64,000 bases of DNA from Lytechinus pictus (GCF_037042905.1 NC_087253.1:5895501-5959500), one strand, 5' to 3'. Shown: positions 33,956 through 47,453, counted from the first letter of the stretch. Program-made: numbers and translations. The notes: a model not told the origin generated them from the letters alone.

Positions 33956-34639
33956 GGGGCGGAGCCCCCGGAACCTCGTGATATTTTTAAAAATTGCAGA
34001 TGGCCATTGTTTTATCAAATCGTTTATACACACCACATTTTAACTTCAACGCAGTTGCGGATAATAAACAAATTATTGAGGCTGCACAACATGGCAAATG
34101 TGGAAACAAATTGTAAAAGTCTCCAGCGAAAGAAGCGAGCCAGAAAATTTTGGCTTTAAAATGATTTAAAAAATTAAATTCTACTTATGTGATAGTAGCT
34201 TTGGAAATTTAGCCATAGTAAATATTATGAGGCTTTTTACGGTAAATCTAGCCAGCGTAAAGCTTTACTTAGGTTAGGACATAATATAGAGGGTCTAACT
34301 AGCGATTGGCTAACCCTTGGCTATTTCTTTTTTGTCCAGATTGCGACTATTATTGCATAAAATTTAGCAAGCTTATAATAGACGCCATCAACCTTTCTTC
34401 CCGTTCTTTAAATTTTTCAATCCTCGACAGCCCGGTCGTGTTATTAATTTTTTTTTCTTGTCCCTTTCCTTCATATTCTGATTTTCCAATTTAGCTTTTG
34501 GCTCTTCCTTCATTTTCCGTTTCTTTTTGCCTCTTTCTCCCATTTTCCCGCCATTCTTGCCCGTGACATTGAGTCATACCTTTTGATTTTATATCCCTCT
34601 TTTGCTAATCAAGCAAATGTATATTAGTATTTCACGATA

Positions 34640-34868
34640 TTTTGTACTTCCTCACATGTTCTTCTTTCCTTCCTTTTCCCGCTTTCCTTCCATTTTCTCT
34701 ATTTATGTTCTTTCTCTACCTTTTTTTCCTTGTCCCTTTCCCGTTCCTCTTTTTCTTTCTTTCTTTCCCTTTCTCTCTTTTCCCGTTTTTTTTATTTTCC
34801 CGGCGAAATCCGCCAAGGGGGGGGGGGGGGCAGCTTGCCCCCCTACCTCCCGCCTGTTACGCCACTGA
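34640..34868 (-). repeat. Polypyrimidine tract with GTGGCGTAAC-ended repeat
   Basis: On the minus strand it starts cagtggcgtaacaggcggga, then has a poly-G tract, then about 170 bp of nearly pure purine. Frames through it (several of 66-105 codons) are low-complexity artefacts. Confidence 0.6.
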
Positions 34869-35299
34869 TGATAACACCGAAAAATAAAGACAAGATAAAG
34901 GAAAGGCCAGCCGTAAGGGAAACCACCTGAGCACCGGCAATGCGACACCGAGGAAATTCGGGGGTTTTCCCCTACGAACCCTCGGAATGACGTCATAATC
35001 TGGTAAAGATCAAAGCGCAATTAAACTTTGCCCACTTTAATCAGTGTATTCATGCATTAACCGATTGTTGCATTCCAAAGGTCTCACGTGATCAAAAAGG
35101 TCTAAGACCCTGATTATTGTTATTTTACAAGCAGATAAAATTTTGACAAGACGTAACTTACAACAGGCCGAAAATTAAGGTTTGGTTTTCATATCTAAAC
35201 CTAAATCCATGTTCTATCTAACAGTCTTTCTATTGTTTGCTATGCATACCCCTCAGCACACGTCGGCCTAATGCCAGTCTTTTTATGCAACTCTCTATC
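34869..35299. other. No feature recognised
   Basis: Spacer between the polypyrimidine tract and the GC-richer block. No exon or repeat is identified. Confidence 0.3.
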
Positions 35300-35850
35300 C
35301 GAGACACGTTGATTGATGTTTAACCACGTTGTTCCTCGGTTAGAAGGTCAGTTCCGAGGGAATATCGAGTACCGAAACTCTCTGTTGATGACGACACGGT
35401 TGGGTGGGAAGCTCGCTCCCATCCAGGGCCTAAGCAAATTTTGGTATTAAATGCATGATTCCACAATTCGTAGCATTGCGCAACGCAAAGGTGAGCCCAG
35501 GGAATACTCGTACACGTTTTCCTTCTGTTGCAATTAGCCAGGGTGCGTTCCACCCGCGCGCACATACTCTTGAAGACCTGCATTTGAAATTCGACTCCTC
35601 CAGCGAACAGCGGATGATCGCTCTTGTCCAAAAACCAAAACTTTTCGAGGCGCCATTTCTCGGCTCCGGCCCCAGTCAAGCTTCAGTTCGGAGTGCCCAC
35701 TTCCTCAGTTTCCGGTGGAAATTTCTATTTCTCATCCTAATTTTGCCTTTTCCGGAGAGAGTTCAGCACTTACAACCACAGACAACAAGCGATTTGGCTG
35801 GTCGTGAGAGAGTGATTCTATTTTCTGCAACAAAAAATAAAAGGTAAAAA
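35300..35850. promoter_or_regulatory. GC-richer single-copy block; possible promoter or upstream exon
   Basis: This block is clearly less AT-rich than its surroundings and lacks repeats. It keeps reading frames open on both strands (35455-35847 plus, 35320-35679 minus) with no domain I recognise. A donor-like gcaaaggtgagccc puts an exon border at 35490/35491. The in-frame ATG at 35455 would leave phase 0, which does not fit the first recognised ETS-factor exon (it needs one preceding base), so a direct coding join is excluded. ETS-like core motifs cttcct and ttccgg occur near 35701-35715. The regulatory role is inference only. Confidence 0.25.
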
Positions 35851-38800
35851 GATAATTAATGCGATCGAATTGCATATTTTATTCAGCTTGCCAAAAGTAC
35901 GCTCGTATAAGGAAATTAATAGCCATTACCAAGTCACATAGACTGACTAGCTCCAACGATAGCGTTCTCATGAATAACACTCAATTCTTTTGTTTACTAT
36001 AGTAATACCATATACTTAGTTATCATAATATCGTGTTAATATATGGCATCAACTTACTAGTGAATTAAGAATACATGCCGCCCACAATGTGTTAATGTTT
36101 TTATTGTAAACTAAAGCTATAAAGCAAGAAATCAGTGTTAAAAGAAGACTTGTTTGTTGACGTTATGAAGTATCGGCAATTGAAGCCATTTGAAATACAA
36201 AAAAATTAAATAACCTGGCTCGAGGTTTTCGGAAGTGAAATTCTCCTAGTTTCATTGTACGGTATCTAACTTAAATCTTCCCCCGAACGTCAGCGGCCGA
36301 TGATCTGACGCATGCGGTTGGTATGCAATTGTATGCAGATAAAACTGTCTTGATAATAAGTGAAACGAATGGAACCGAGTTATTATGTTTTCTAACGATT
36401 TTATTTTCACAGTACTACATGTAGATCTGCTTTGTATTGTATGGGTCATATAGGTAAATGATAATACTCCATTGATCATAATCTACTAATGAATCGATAT
36501 TTCATAAAATTGTCTTTATTGTTATGAATTGAACCTATTTGCTGGATTTGTAGCTGAGTATACTCTCGAAAGACTGCATATTCATCATGTTCATGATATT
36601 AACCGAACTTATTTCTACTTAAAGTGAATTTGCCTTTTCTAAAAAGGGATTGACATAATAGAACGATGATCAGTCGACAACTCTTCAAAATCATGAAAAT
36701 TGGGCTGAAATAAAATGTGATTCGTTGGCCTATATGTGCGTTTGCACTTGCAGAACTTTTTTGCACCACATAATAAAAAAAAAATGGGTCGCAAGCGATT
36801 CCTTTTAGAGTGTTCAGATTATAAAGAGATATGCATTGATGGGATGGGGGAATGGTCATATCGGTATTGGGTTTACCGCTTTAAAATGTTTCTTCTTCTT
36901 TTTCTTCTTCAATAATCATCAAAGAGCTATGCAGTCTTGAAGATAAAACGAGGAAAGGTAAATCGCATTAGACCTCTTAAGTAGAATGCTTATGCAGCCA
37001 TAATCGTTACGATTACATCAAGTTGTTGGCTGTATCATCAATAATGCCCGACTCAGCAATTATTCTGATTAACTCTAATAGTTTATTTGTCGAATTCTAC
37101 ATCAGGTGCGGTGAGATAGGGGGCGACAAAGCTCTAAGATTTGTAGTGAAGAACGCAAAAGAAAAAAAATGAAGACAAAATCAGGGGGATGGCGAAAGAA
37201 AGAAGAACAGTATAGGCTTTAAAAAACCTAGACATTTGGGCTGTATAACTATAAATCCATAACCCTATACTTTAGCTGAGAAAAAAGGCATATTTAGGTC
37301 GTCTTGCTTCCCTATAAAAATATTCCGGGGCCACCCCTGTTTTTATTATATAAGACATGCCATACAGGCTATTTTGCGATGAATGTATTCCTGTCTTGTT
37401 TGCCTTTTTTTTTGTATATTTCAATCTTTATTCTGATCCGATAATACTTCTTCAAATTCTTTGGTGAGAAAATATGATAAAATTTCATTAAATTTTCGAT
37501 GGATTAGATCGGTCTTGCGCTCGGTTGATGTTGATAAAAACAATCAATACTGTTATTTCACATGTGAATAATTATTTCTTGAAACGTGGATCAACCTACT
37601 AAAAGAAAACACTACTGACACGAGTGATGTTATTCCAGAAATGCGTAGGAAGATACGTAAATATTCCTCGACGTACTTACCTCTTTTTAATAGCAATATT
37701 TGCTTTTGTTTCTGTAGGAATTGGACACGTCAAGGTATGATAGATAAAAAAAAAAATACAATTTTAGTTTAAAAAAAGAGAAGAGATATTTTCTCGGATC
37801 GGGAACGCGATACTCTGAGCTTTGTATTTTATATGATATTTCGTGTACATAAAGATATGGGGAAATTCTAGAAATTGACTAAAATGAAGAAAGGGGAATA
37901 ATGAGAAAATTGATGCGCTTCTGCATGGACACGCATTTAAGGCTATTTCGCACTGACGAGGCTTGATTATAAAGCTTGACATGCGATTGGCCAATTCACT
38001 CGTGACGTATGAATACAATAAAAACTATTACCCAATCGGCGTTTGAATGGGAAGAGGGGTTTGGGTACACGCACTTGTTACTAAGGGGTAGAAGAGCAAG
38101 TGTGCTGGCACGATGTTGGTACATAGATTTACTTTTTGTTATGCAAATTGTGTGGTGTAGTGGTGGTAAAATATGTACCCTGTATTTGTGAATACGTGTG
38201 CCTTATCAATTGCGTGCGTCAAACTCCGAAACTAACATCAACATACTATTTATGGACCTTTATCGTTGGACATGTTAGAATTAAAGGAGATTATCACTGG
38301 TTATCGAGATGGATATCGTCCAATGTCTGATTATTATGCACTTTTTGAGATTTCATGTTTATGATTATTGCTTGTTGACACAGTTCGACCAATGGAATTA
38401 CTTTGCTGAAACGACTTGAAGTAGTAAGCGACCAGTAGCACAGGAGAACATGATAAGTGGGCGTTCCGAGATCACCTGTTAATCCCCTATCTACTTTCCA
38501 CCTAATATCATCTTAATTGCGCATGCTCGTGCCTGTTTGTGTCATTTTATGCAAATGAGATATACAAGTCTGTCCAATCAGAGTAACTGGCAAGAACCTG
38601 GGCACGCGCCCTCTCACAGCTGTGGAAAGTAGCTTGCACATTTTTGGGGTGTAGAATTACATTTTCAAAATACCGCAAGAACAACAATTCCTGTAATGTA
38701 CTACCTCTGATATGTACCCCGTACACCTGTTGTGCGCTAACTATTGACCAATCAAACCGCCCCATTTCCTGGCTGCGCGTGACTTTGACGATCGCACGTT

Positions 38801-40588
38801 CGCATGTGCATGTTCAGATTTCACGGGATGCTCATGGTAGTTATTATCTTCATTAGAAACTGATGAATATTTAATTTCGGAAACATTATCTGGTATCATC
38901 TCTCCTTACCTATAAAGACTGTAAAGATGTTTTTCATCACGAGAGATATAATCCTTGGGACAGCGCCTGCCAAAGAGGTTTTCCGAGGACCCATTTCCTG
39001 ATGTCGTGTGCCTTTTTTTTCTGTCGAGAATAATTATTGACACCTTCTCAGATATCGCTTAAAACTAGTTTATTCATGAATGACATTAAGAGAAAGTAAC
39101 TAATTATCATCATAACTCGGCTGCTTTCCTGGCCTGGGTGATTACTATTTCCAAGTTATAGAGTGGAGTTCGTCTTTATACATGAATTTTAAGAGTGCAA
39201 TCGTCTTCAACTCGTAAAACTCTTCCCGTTTTATAATGAGTGCTTGTTGACTTGGACCTACTTGCATCTATATAGTGTATTTCAAGAACTCTCATAAGTC
39301 AAAATGCAACAACACAACTCACTAGGTGCGTACATTTCCATGTTTCTAATCATCTGCTCATATTTTCAGCCTCTTTTTTTTTCTCTTGAAAATATTATGT
39401 TAGCCATTATTAGATTCATCATATGTAGGTTGCGGTTATTTAATTATTAAGATTCGTTATTCTGGACTGACTAATGATTTTAGTTAAAATTGATATTGAT
39501 ATTGAACATTAATTAGAAAGAGTTGATGTGAATTATTTTCTTTAAAAATACCTGTAAGAAATATTGCTGATATCTGCGAAGAAATTCGCTGATTATCTTC
39601 CGAGGCATATGATTATGCTTATTAGTACGAGGGAAAATGAAAGATTTTTATTGTTGGGTTAATCAAGTAAAATAATGACGATTTGACCAAATGTGCAGGT
39701 GCGTAATACCTTATGGCTTTATTGTCTGCTTATAGGCACGAAACCTTTATAAGTCTGATGAACAGGACAGCGCCGAAAATTCAGTTTTGGTTTCGATATA
39801 AGTTCATAACGGTTCTCAAATTAATGAAAACAATTTTATCAGAGTCAAAGTTGGTTATCAGATAAGCAAAATTCAGTTTTTAAGTGGAGCAGGTGCACTA
39901 TGGTGCTGTAATTTTATGGAGTATATAGGCCTATTTTTCTTCTTTTGTTTAGAAGATTAAGGTAAGTCTGAATCATACAACAAGGAGTTATACAGACAGG
40001 ATTTATTGTAATCAAATTAGTAAATATGTCATTGAGTGGTTACTAGTTTCTTTGTTGAGAATTGATGATGAATTTGCTTTGTGTATGCGTGTGTTTGTGT
40101 TTAATAATTTTGGTGTACTCATAACACTTTATCATTTGTTATCCACTTGCGTGAAAATTGCTAAGTTTTTGCACGAAGGTGGGGCGTAATCTGAGTATCT
40201 ACAAAAGCTCTTTCTTTTTTTATATATTGACTAAACAAACAATGTAGAAGAGCATATTTCACACCGAATTCTTATATCCTCATTTACCCGTCAATCATGC
40301 AATTTTAGCATTACTTGGTAAATAATTATTTCTAAGTAATTAATAAATTGTATACTTTGGAGGTGTTGCAAAAATATTTACGATCAATTCCAAATTTTCT
40401 GATGGAAATTGTCGTATTTTAGTCGTAATTAGAGCAAGTTGACAAGTGCAACTTTGCAATTAATTTCTAGAATTTTGCTTGATTTTTGACGCAGATTTGA
40501 CTTGCAATTGATTGCAATTTTTTTGCAACAACCTATTAGTTGGTCATCACTCCTTTGTCGGATGATCGTGAAGGAGCGTTATAGCTTT
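35851..40588. other. Longest interval free of recognised repeats (4.7 kb)
   Basis: No MITE, SINE, LINE tail or poly-G tract longer than about 8 is seen, in contrast with the rest of the window. No exon can be supported; frames are below 90 codons. An upstream regulatory domain or untranslated exons of the ETS gene could lie here. Confidence 0.35.
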
Positions 40589-40783
40589 AAGGGCCTTTTC
40601 ACACGTGAATCTTGAATCATCATTGTAATAATCATGATAATGATTACTGTTTGAATCGTGACTGTGATTAGCGTTCGTGATTCTAATCATGTTCTAGTTT
40701 GGTTTCACACGTGCTAATTATTCGTCATTAGCCTTATTTTTCACTGGAATCATCATTCAAATTACAATTTTTTACCGTGTGAA
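40589..40783. mobile_element. TTTTCACACGTGAATC MITE, copy at 40.6 kb
   Basis: Starts gggccttttcacacgtgaat after TTAA (40585-40588) and ends ttttttaccgtgtgaag. The interior, including gcgttcgtgattctaatcat, matches 25724-25916 closely. Confidence 0.7.
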
Positions 40784-40915
40784 GTTATGTGGAATAATAA
40801 TCAGTTACAATGTGTATCAGTCTCGGGTAGGACAAGTTCCAATTAAATCATCAAAAGAGCGTTTGTCGTTATTGTTCAAATGGGATTTAATTCTGCGAAA
40901 TATTCAGTGATTCTA

Positions 40916-41107
40916 CACTGTTAAAAAATGTATACCCAATATTGGGTCGACGGAAATATGCATATTTGTTGGGTAAATAAGGTCTAATCGCTGTGTAAAT
41001 TTATGATTTTTGTGTAAAAATGACCATGAGAGGTGTTAGTTTTTACCCAAGAAATATGCATGTAAGCATGTTGCATTTTGGGAACTTTTTACTCAACCCT
41101 TTTAGAG
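40916..41107. mobile_element. TA-type MITE, TTGGGTAAA subfamily
   Basis: Starts CACTGTTAAAAAATG after TA (40914-40915) and contains cccaatattgggtcgacgg, tttgttgggtaaataagg and inverted tttttacccaagaaatatgc. The right end is eroded. Confidence 0.55.
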
Positions 41108-43218
41108 TAATGCTTCCATCATAAATATTACTTGAAGGAATAAGAATGCACTTTTAAATTTATCAGATTGGATCTTTTAGCGCCTGTTGGGAAGGACTAA
41201 ACATAAATTATATATGTCTTTTTATATGAAAAAATAGAGTATTATCTCTATCCATTAAATTAAAAACTGTTCGTTTAAGATTTTGTTTGCGTTAAAGCCA
41301 AATAACTGCCAAATATACAAACATGGGTTTTATTTTAACGGTATTTTAAAGGTTCATTTTTTTGGATCGGGGCGTAGGAGGGGCGGAGTGAAATATATGT
41401 CCACAGGCGTATCCCGCCACAAGCATATGCTTCTAGGGACCTACATGTACGCCTTCTTCTGTACGCATAAGTTATTTATATTTATATTCTTTATGGTAAT
41501 TGATTTCATATGAATTCTTGTTAACAAAATGAAGAAATGGAGGAAAATAAATGTTAATTTGAAATGAAAATGAATATACAAGTAAAATAATGTCTTTTTA
41601 AAAACGGGAATCACTGAGATAATTTAGCTATCACATCGTTCTTAAGTGAGAATCCATTGTTCATTACTTTCAATAAAATACCATTTCCATTTTGTTATTC
41701 ATGAATAATGTGATTGTTAATGAAATTGTTAGCTGCTATTTATGGATGGCTTTAAATTTACGAGTTCTCCACGGAGAGGCGCACTAGGCTCCATCCGAGC
41801 AACATCGCTAGTTTACTTTCGCTTTTACCCGAAGCTTTCGGGGAGTATCATTTGAGAATGCCGTTGATAATCCTAACTCCAGTACACACTCGCGCTAGTC
41901 TATTGAATAATGCTTCACTTCAAAGGCATACAATATACCGGATCTGCCAAAAGTTTTACTTTCAAGACAAATAGGGAAAGAAAGGGGAGAGGGTGCTTTT
42001 GTCGAACAATATCACAAAATGAGCTTCTTTTTATTAAAAATGTCACATCTTTTCCTCTCTGATCGCTCTTTCGAAACTTTTTAAGGAATCTTGCCCCATG
42101 GCTCATAGCCGACCCCCTCATTTTTTTTTTTGGGGGGGGGGGCTTATTCCACTACCATAAAAACGTCATCAAACTAGCGAGAAAACTGAAAATTAAATCT
42201 TTTCTCATCTCCGATTTTACCTAAAGTTAAAAAAGTCGAATATCCATTCGTCATTTCTGTCCAAAAAGATTTTACAAAAAGTAATTAAAATAAAAACAAC
42301 ATAAACATCAATTTTGGGCGTTTAAATCTCTTTAATGAATTGATATTCAATCAAAACAGATAAGTAGATATACAAATGGGTTTATCGTTAAGAACCTAGA
42401 AATATTTAGCAAAAGTAAAGACTTGAGGCGTTATAAAAATCTATCCAATTATCATCAGTTGAACTAATTTAAACGTGTTGTGTAATATTCTGATAAATAA
42501 ACCTATAGGCTCAGTCTTAACTGGAATTTTAAGCCGCACTTCTATGGGATGCTTTGCTTCCTAATATTTCTTACATATTCATCGCAATCATGTATCATCA
42601 AGTTATATTCAAAATATTTTTTGTCTGTATTTTCCTACTTTTCCCATTTTACGAGTCGATTAATTCTTAGACAACTTTTGACAGGAGGACAAAAATAAAT
42701 ATATTTTAATTGGTGAATGGGTTGACAAATGACACTCCATAAAAGTGTGGTTAATTAAGGAATTATCCACTCTAGGTTAATGAGAAACTATACAACTTTC
42801 TTTGCATTAAAAAACACGACCAGATTCTTAAAAAAAGTAAATAGAAAATAAAACTATGAAAATTACAAATAAAATATTTATAAAAGAGAGCAATCGGAGC
42901 CTGTACATTTCTTGCGTGAAATTATGCTCAATTCTATAAAATTTCCTATGAATTTCTTCCTTTTTTATAACCCAACAATAATTCTTGTTTCATTTTTACC
43001 AAATATTTGGCAAAATTTTTGTCAACCTTTTTCAGAGTGTATCAAACGGTAAGTATAGAATCAAATGATTTTAGGCTGGAAACAAGAGAGTTAATCGTGA
43101 CAGGTGCATTTGAATAAAGTCTAATGGCTTTTAAAATACTCGGTGTCCCTTTGTTAAGGTGGTAAAACGACATTCGCTCCTGCTGCAATTTATCCGGGCT
43201 TTATTTCGTCGACGATAT
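41108..43218. other. No gene recognised
   Basis: AT-rich, with one poly-G tract (about 42131-42142). The block at 41750-41900 is slightly GC-richer but has no supported exon. Confidence 0.35.
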
Positions 43219-43285
43219 GGGGTTAGGTTTAGGGTTGCTATATGGTTTTATGTTAGTTAGGTTTAGGGATAGGTTTAGGATAGGA
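43219..43285 (+). repeat. Degenerate telomere-like repeat
   Basis: ggggttaggtttagggttgc and gttaggtttagggataggt form a short imperfect array of TTAGGG-like units. Probably an interstitial microsatellite. Confidence 0.5.
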
Positions 43286-43897
43286 TATAGTGTTTTCCAG
43301 GTTTGAACATGGTCATAGTACTTCAGTGCGTGAAATTTACAGCGGAGCAAACGTCATGGAACCGATTATGTATCTATTAAGATGCGAGAAGAATATCTTT
43401 ATATCTTTAAAAATTTAGGTACAGATTTTCATGGCTTTATTCATTGACAAAAAAACACCCACTTTTGTATCTCTATTTTTGAACCCCAATTCACCCGTTG
43501 GTATTTGCCCAGCTGTGAGTAACGCTTCATTCATTTATTCATATCTGAGTTTCGATTTTAACTTTTCATATCGTTTTCTTCGCATTCTTATCATGGACAT
43601 ATAGATGCAATGGTAACCAATTAATTTCTGTTTTAGATTCAACTTTACTCCAACAAGAGTACAGATGAAACTTAACATATCTAGGCATCTATTTATATCA
43701 ATCAACCAAATTCAAAGGGTTTCGATGGTCTGGCCATGATTTGCTTTAACAAATATGTTTATCTTGTATAGTCAAATCAGACACATTTTTAATGAATCGT
43801 GCAGGATGATATCATTGGATATTTGCATTTTCTCATTATTTCACCCAAATCATGCAGACTATTGTAACTATGGTGATTTGAGTCACCTTTTATTTTA

Positions 43898-44128
43898 CAC
43901 TCTTAAAATAGTAGGACAAACAATGCCCAACTTTTAACCAAGCAAGGGCAACATACTGTCCACACAGCTATTGGTTAAAGATCTGCCCAAAGTGGGTAAT
44001 AAAAACTAATATTTGGACAATGAATTTATTCAATTGGATAATAATTGCCCAGAATATATACATATTTTTTTTCCCGACATACATTACCCAACACAGTGGA
44101 CAGTATGTTGCCCAACATCTTAAGTGTG
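43898..44128. mobile_element. TA-flanked MITE, GCCCAAC subfamily (231 bp)
   Basis: Starts CACTCTTAAAATAGT and ends acatcttaagtgtg, with TA on both sides (43896-43897 and 44129-44130). Inside, caatgcccaacttttaacc and cagtatgttgcccaacatc are the repeating motifs. Confidence 0.65.
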
Positions 44129-44526
44129 TACACAATCGATATTCTTTACATTAATCACGTAAATGATATATCTTGAATGAAAAGTGTTTTCAGAAACGTC
44201 GTTCCGATCTATATACACACCTATGAACATTCTTAGATGTTTTAAACCAATCTATAAGTTGTTTTAGACCTACCATTTACTGGGTTAAGCAAAATTGCAC
44301 GACGATTGAATCGGGATTGTTCAAACCAACAGTTGGTAGATTAATATTTTAACCAACTTTCGGGGGGGGGGGTTAATGAGAGTGTAAAGCTGAAATTATG
44401 AAATGTATTAAATGACTGGCTGACCTGTATTAACATTTCAAAGGAAAACGACTTTCTATACATAGCTATACCCCAATTCAGACCCATCTGGCCTCTAAAG
44501 TAACACGAAAATTTTGATACGCCATA

Positions 44527-45046
44527 CACTCTAAGAATAGAGTTCTGTCATGCACCATATTTTGCACCATATTTTGTATATATCATGCACCACATTTTGT
44601 ATATATATTATGTTAATTATAATTTATGTTTTTGAATGTAATTATAATAACAGTGATTTATATCGCAAATATTTGTTATAATGAATGAAAATGATTTGTA
44701 TCAATATTTATGTCATTTCTGTTGGAAATAAAATCTGAATCTGAATCTAAATAGTTGGTAACAAAATAATAATGTTAATACCATCACTGGATTCCACAAA
44801 ACTATTGATTGAAATTTACCCAAATGGTGTTAGGTAATTGATTAGCTTTGTTACTTTTTATATTTAATTGTCCATCATTTATAACATATCGATCTTATTT
44901 TACCCAACTCTACAATAATTGTCAACAGTAAGGTTGGTAATATTTCGGCAACACCCTTTCGCCAAACTCTAAAACTAATCAGTTATTGAATAATTTGGTA
45001 ATCGCGTGCATTTTAGAATGGTTTGGCATCCATATTTTTTAGAGTG
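44527..45046. mobile_element. TA-type MITE interrupted by a LINE tail
   Basis: Starts CACTCTAAGAATAGAG after TA (44525-44526) and ends attttttagagtg. The middle has ttggtaat/attaccaa-like motifs. The LINE tail at 44548-44755 sits inside it. Confidence 0.5.
44548..44755 (+). mobile_element. LINE-type 3' end with (TCTGAA)n tail
   Basis: AT-rich 3' UTR-like sequence ending gttggaaataaaatctgaat plus further TCTGAA units, the usual form of a CR1/L2-like 3' end. An AATAAA-like signal is present. No coding part. Confidence 0.55.
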
Positions 45047-45399
45047 GCAAGAAGTGCAGGGGGGGGGGGGCTTTCCTTGATTTCAATTGGCTGACGAGCA
45101 CATTGCTTATGGTAGCTGTCGGATAAAACATCTTTCATGTCTGTAATTAATTTGGTTAGGCGTGTATCAAATCAGATATGTTTATTTACGTCTGGGCTCG
45201 TCATTTAACGTCACCATCCGAGAGACGTGACAAGGGCTCGAACCTCGAGCATCTGCATATATTTGTGACTTCCCCCCAAACCCGATACCCCCGCATCCCA
45301 GGCCTCCAGTCGTGCGTTAAGTAATGCAAAACAAATGATGTCCTTTCAAGATTGATTCCCGATCAGTTTACAACCGCTTCCAACCAGTTTTTTTTTTCT

Positions 45400-45893
45400 T
45401 CTTGGTGCTGCACGGTCGATCGCTTGGTTGTCTTGCGAGCACTCGCAGTCGTTGTAGTTGGTCGTGGCTGGTCGCATCTGAACTTGGAACATGTTCACAA
45501 TCAAAACGCGATCGAAATATGATGCGATCGATTCACTCGCATCAGATCGTACGACCTGTCGCAATGGTTTCATTCAGTCGTACAAGCGAACGCATTGCCT
45601 CACGTCGACTCTCACGACTATGCAATTGGTCGTGTAACTACTGAGGTTGGTGTGAAAACACTCGAAATCACTCTTGCAACACTCACATGTGAACGCAACG
45701 CCTCTCCCCAATTTTTCGAGTAAATGCGACTTACTGGTCGGTTTTGTTGTACGACATCTGTTGCATTTGTGAAAGCCTTTCTGCGATCTTATGAGATGAT
45801 GAGATGCATATCGCTTGATGCCTGCTTCAGCCTGTCGTGCGACCAAAAGGTCACAAATAGTCGCAGATTATTGTGAACGGGCCTTTATGAGCA
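45400..45893. repeat. Short-motif repeat (TCGCA/GGTCGT), possible MITE
   Basis: Dense gtcgt, tcgcat and acgac motifs in both orientations, ending tattgtgaacgggccttta. It resembles an enlarged form of the 118-bp element at 23229-23346. The overlapping 75-90-codon frames are composition artefacts. Confidence 0.45.
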
Positions 45894-45903
45894 GCTTTTC
45901 CAT

Positions 45904-46280
45904 ATGAACTCGTCCACTCACCACATGGTATACTTTTTTACTGCCATTCCGTCCTTCAACTTTTGGTCTAACCATTTGGTCCAATCATCACCTCGTCTAA
46001 TCACCATTTCGTTTTTGACCATTTCGTCTCATATCCAGTTGGTCTTATATCCATTTCGTTTTCATTCATTTTTAATTCACATTCATTCACAATAACACTT
46101 AGTCCAATTAGACCAAATGGTGTATGTACTAAATGGCTATTGGACCAACTGGTTATTAGACGAAATGTTGAGTGGACGAATTGGCAATTAGACCATGCAG
46201 ACAGTGGATGAACTGATGGTAGACCGAATGATATTGGACGAGTTGGCAATTGGACGAATAGGCATTAGATGAATTGGAAG
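45904..46280. repeat. Palindromic element of GTCTAAT / ATTAGAC short units, copy 2
   Basis: The left half repeats ccatttcgtctaatcacc-like units; the right half repeats attagacgaaatgttgagtg. The junction is near 46080. Same type as 11830-12220. Confidence 0.6.
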
Positions 46281-47019
46281 TAAACCGAATGAAATACTAT
46301 CAGGGACCACGTAAAATGTTAGAAGCAGTCAATATTTGATTTATTTGGTGCCTTATCGTATTCATAGAAAGAAAATATTTTAATGAGAGCTCACATACCC
46401 CATTTTATAGTTAAGTCAATATTTGCACTCCTTTTGTATCACTTAAAGTTCAAATGGTGAAACGAGTAACTCGGTCAGAAATGTTTAAAATCATGCTATA
46501 TTTACTTTAATATTGACTCATAATATTAAGAAGTTATTTTTTTATTGCAACCTTATATTATTGTTAACAGTTACACCCAACATGATACAAACAAGCGAGT
46601 CTTAAGATATATAACAAGTCCTCTGTCATATTAAAGCTTATGCCATTGTAGGCCTACCCCAAATTAGATCCGCAAGCCTCAAAGCTTTAGACCGAAAAGA
46701 CCGCATATTTATGAGACATTTTGCAACCATCACGATATGTCAGCGTGGATACCGCATGATCTTCGGCCGTAACTTGCCCGTTAGAATACAGCCCTGCTTA
46801 ACTAGTCTGCTGTGGGTGTTCTTTGCATATTGTTTATCACAGTTTATGAGAAAGATCATAAAGAATAAGGGTAGATATAGTAGAATATTGAAAAAATAAA
46901 GTAGAAAAATTGTAGAAATGCGCATTGTAGCGTACGGAGATAATTATTACCTTATTAAACTACAATTTTTCCCCCACAATTGCTATTAATCTCTTACATC
47001 GAAGATGATTTCACATTGG
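46281..47019. other. No gene recognised
   Basis: AT-rich. A 61-62-codon frame on each strand near 46711-46925 has no recognisable domain. Confidence 0.35.
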
Positions 47020-47352
47020 TTACATTATGGACAGTGCAGTGTGAGTTTTCACTCTGTGTTCACATAGTACACTATTTGAATATAAGAGTCACATTGTTAA
47101 ATCAAAGCGTTTTAACAAAATGATGATTTCACATTGTGTTCCCTAGTGTGCTCTGCGTTCCACAATGTGAAGGCATTTCGAGCAGGTGTGGATGCACTGT
47201 GAACACACTGCGTCCGACCGTCCGACGCTATGAACGCACAGCGGAATCACCATGAACACAATGTGAACACGCTTTGTACCACACTATGATCGCACTTTGA
47301 ACGCACTGTGAACGCACTATGAACGCACTGTGAACACACTCAGTACACATTG
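47020..47352. repeat. Element of CACACTGTGAAC short repeats
   Basis: The left part has cagtgtgagttttcactctg; the right part has tandem aacgcactgtgaacgcacta. It resembles the element at 56296-56566 in the ETS gene. Confidence 0.5.
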
Positions 47353-47453
47353 TGAGACGCAGCGCGAGACATTTTATACTTTCCAAGCACAAAGAAAGTT
47401 TCAACTTTGTACGTCACCACGTAAAATACAGAAAAAGAATTTAAGATAATATA

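Noticed and set aside
35320..35847. Overlapping 130-codon plus and 119-codon minus frames as protein genes
   Set aside because: No recognisable domain, both strands open because of higher GC, and the ATG frame at 35455 is out of phase with the first ETS exon.
45346..45846. 75-90-codon frames near 45.4-45.8 kb
   Set aside because: They are composed of a short TCGT/TCGCA motif repeated in both orientations, so the open frames reflect repeat composition.
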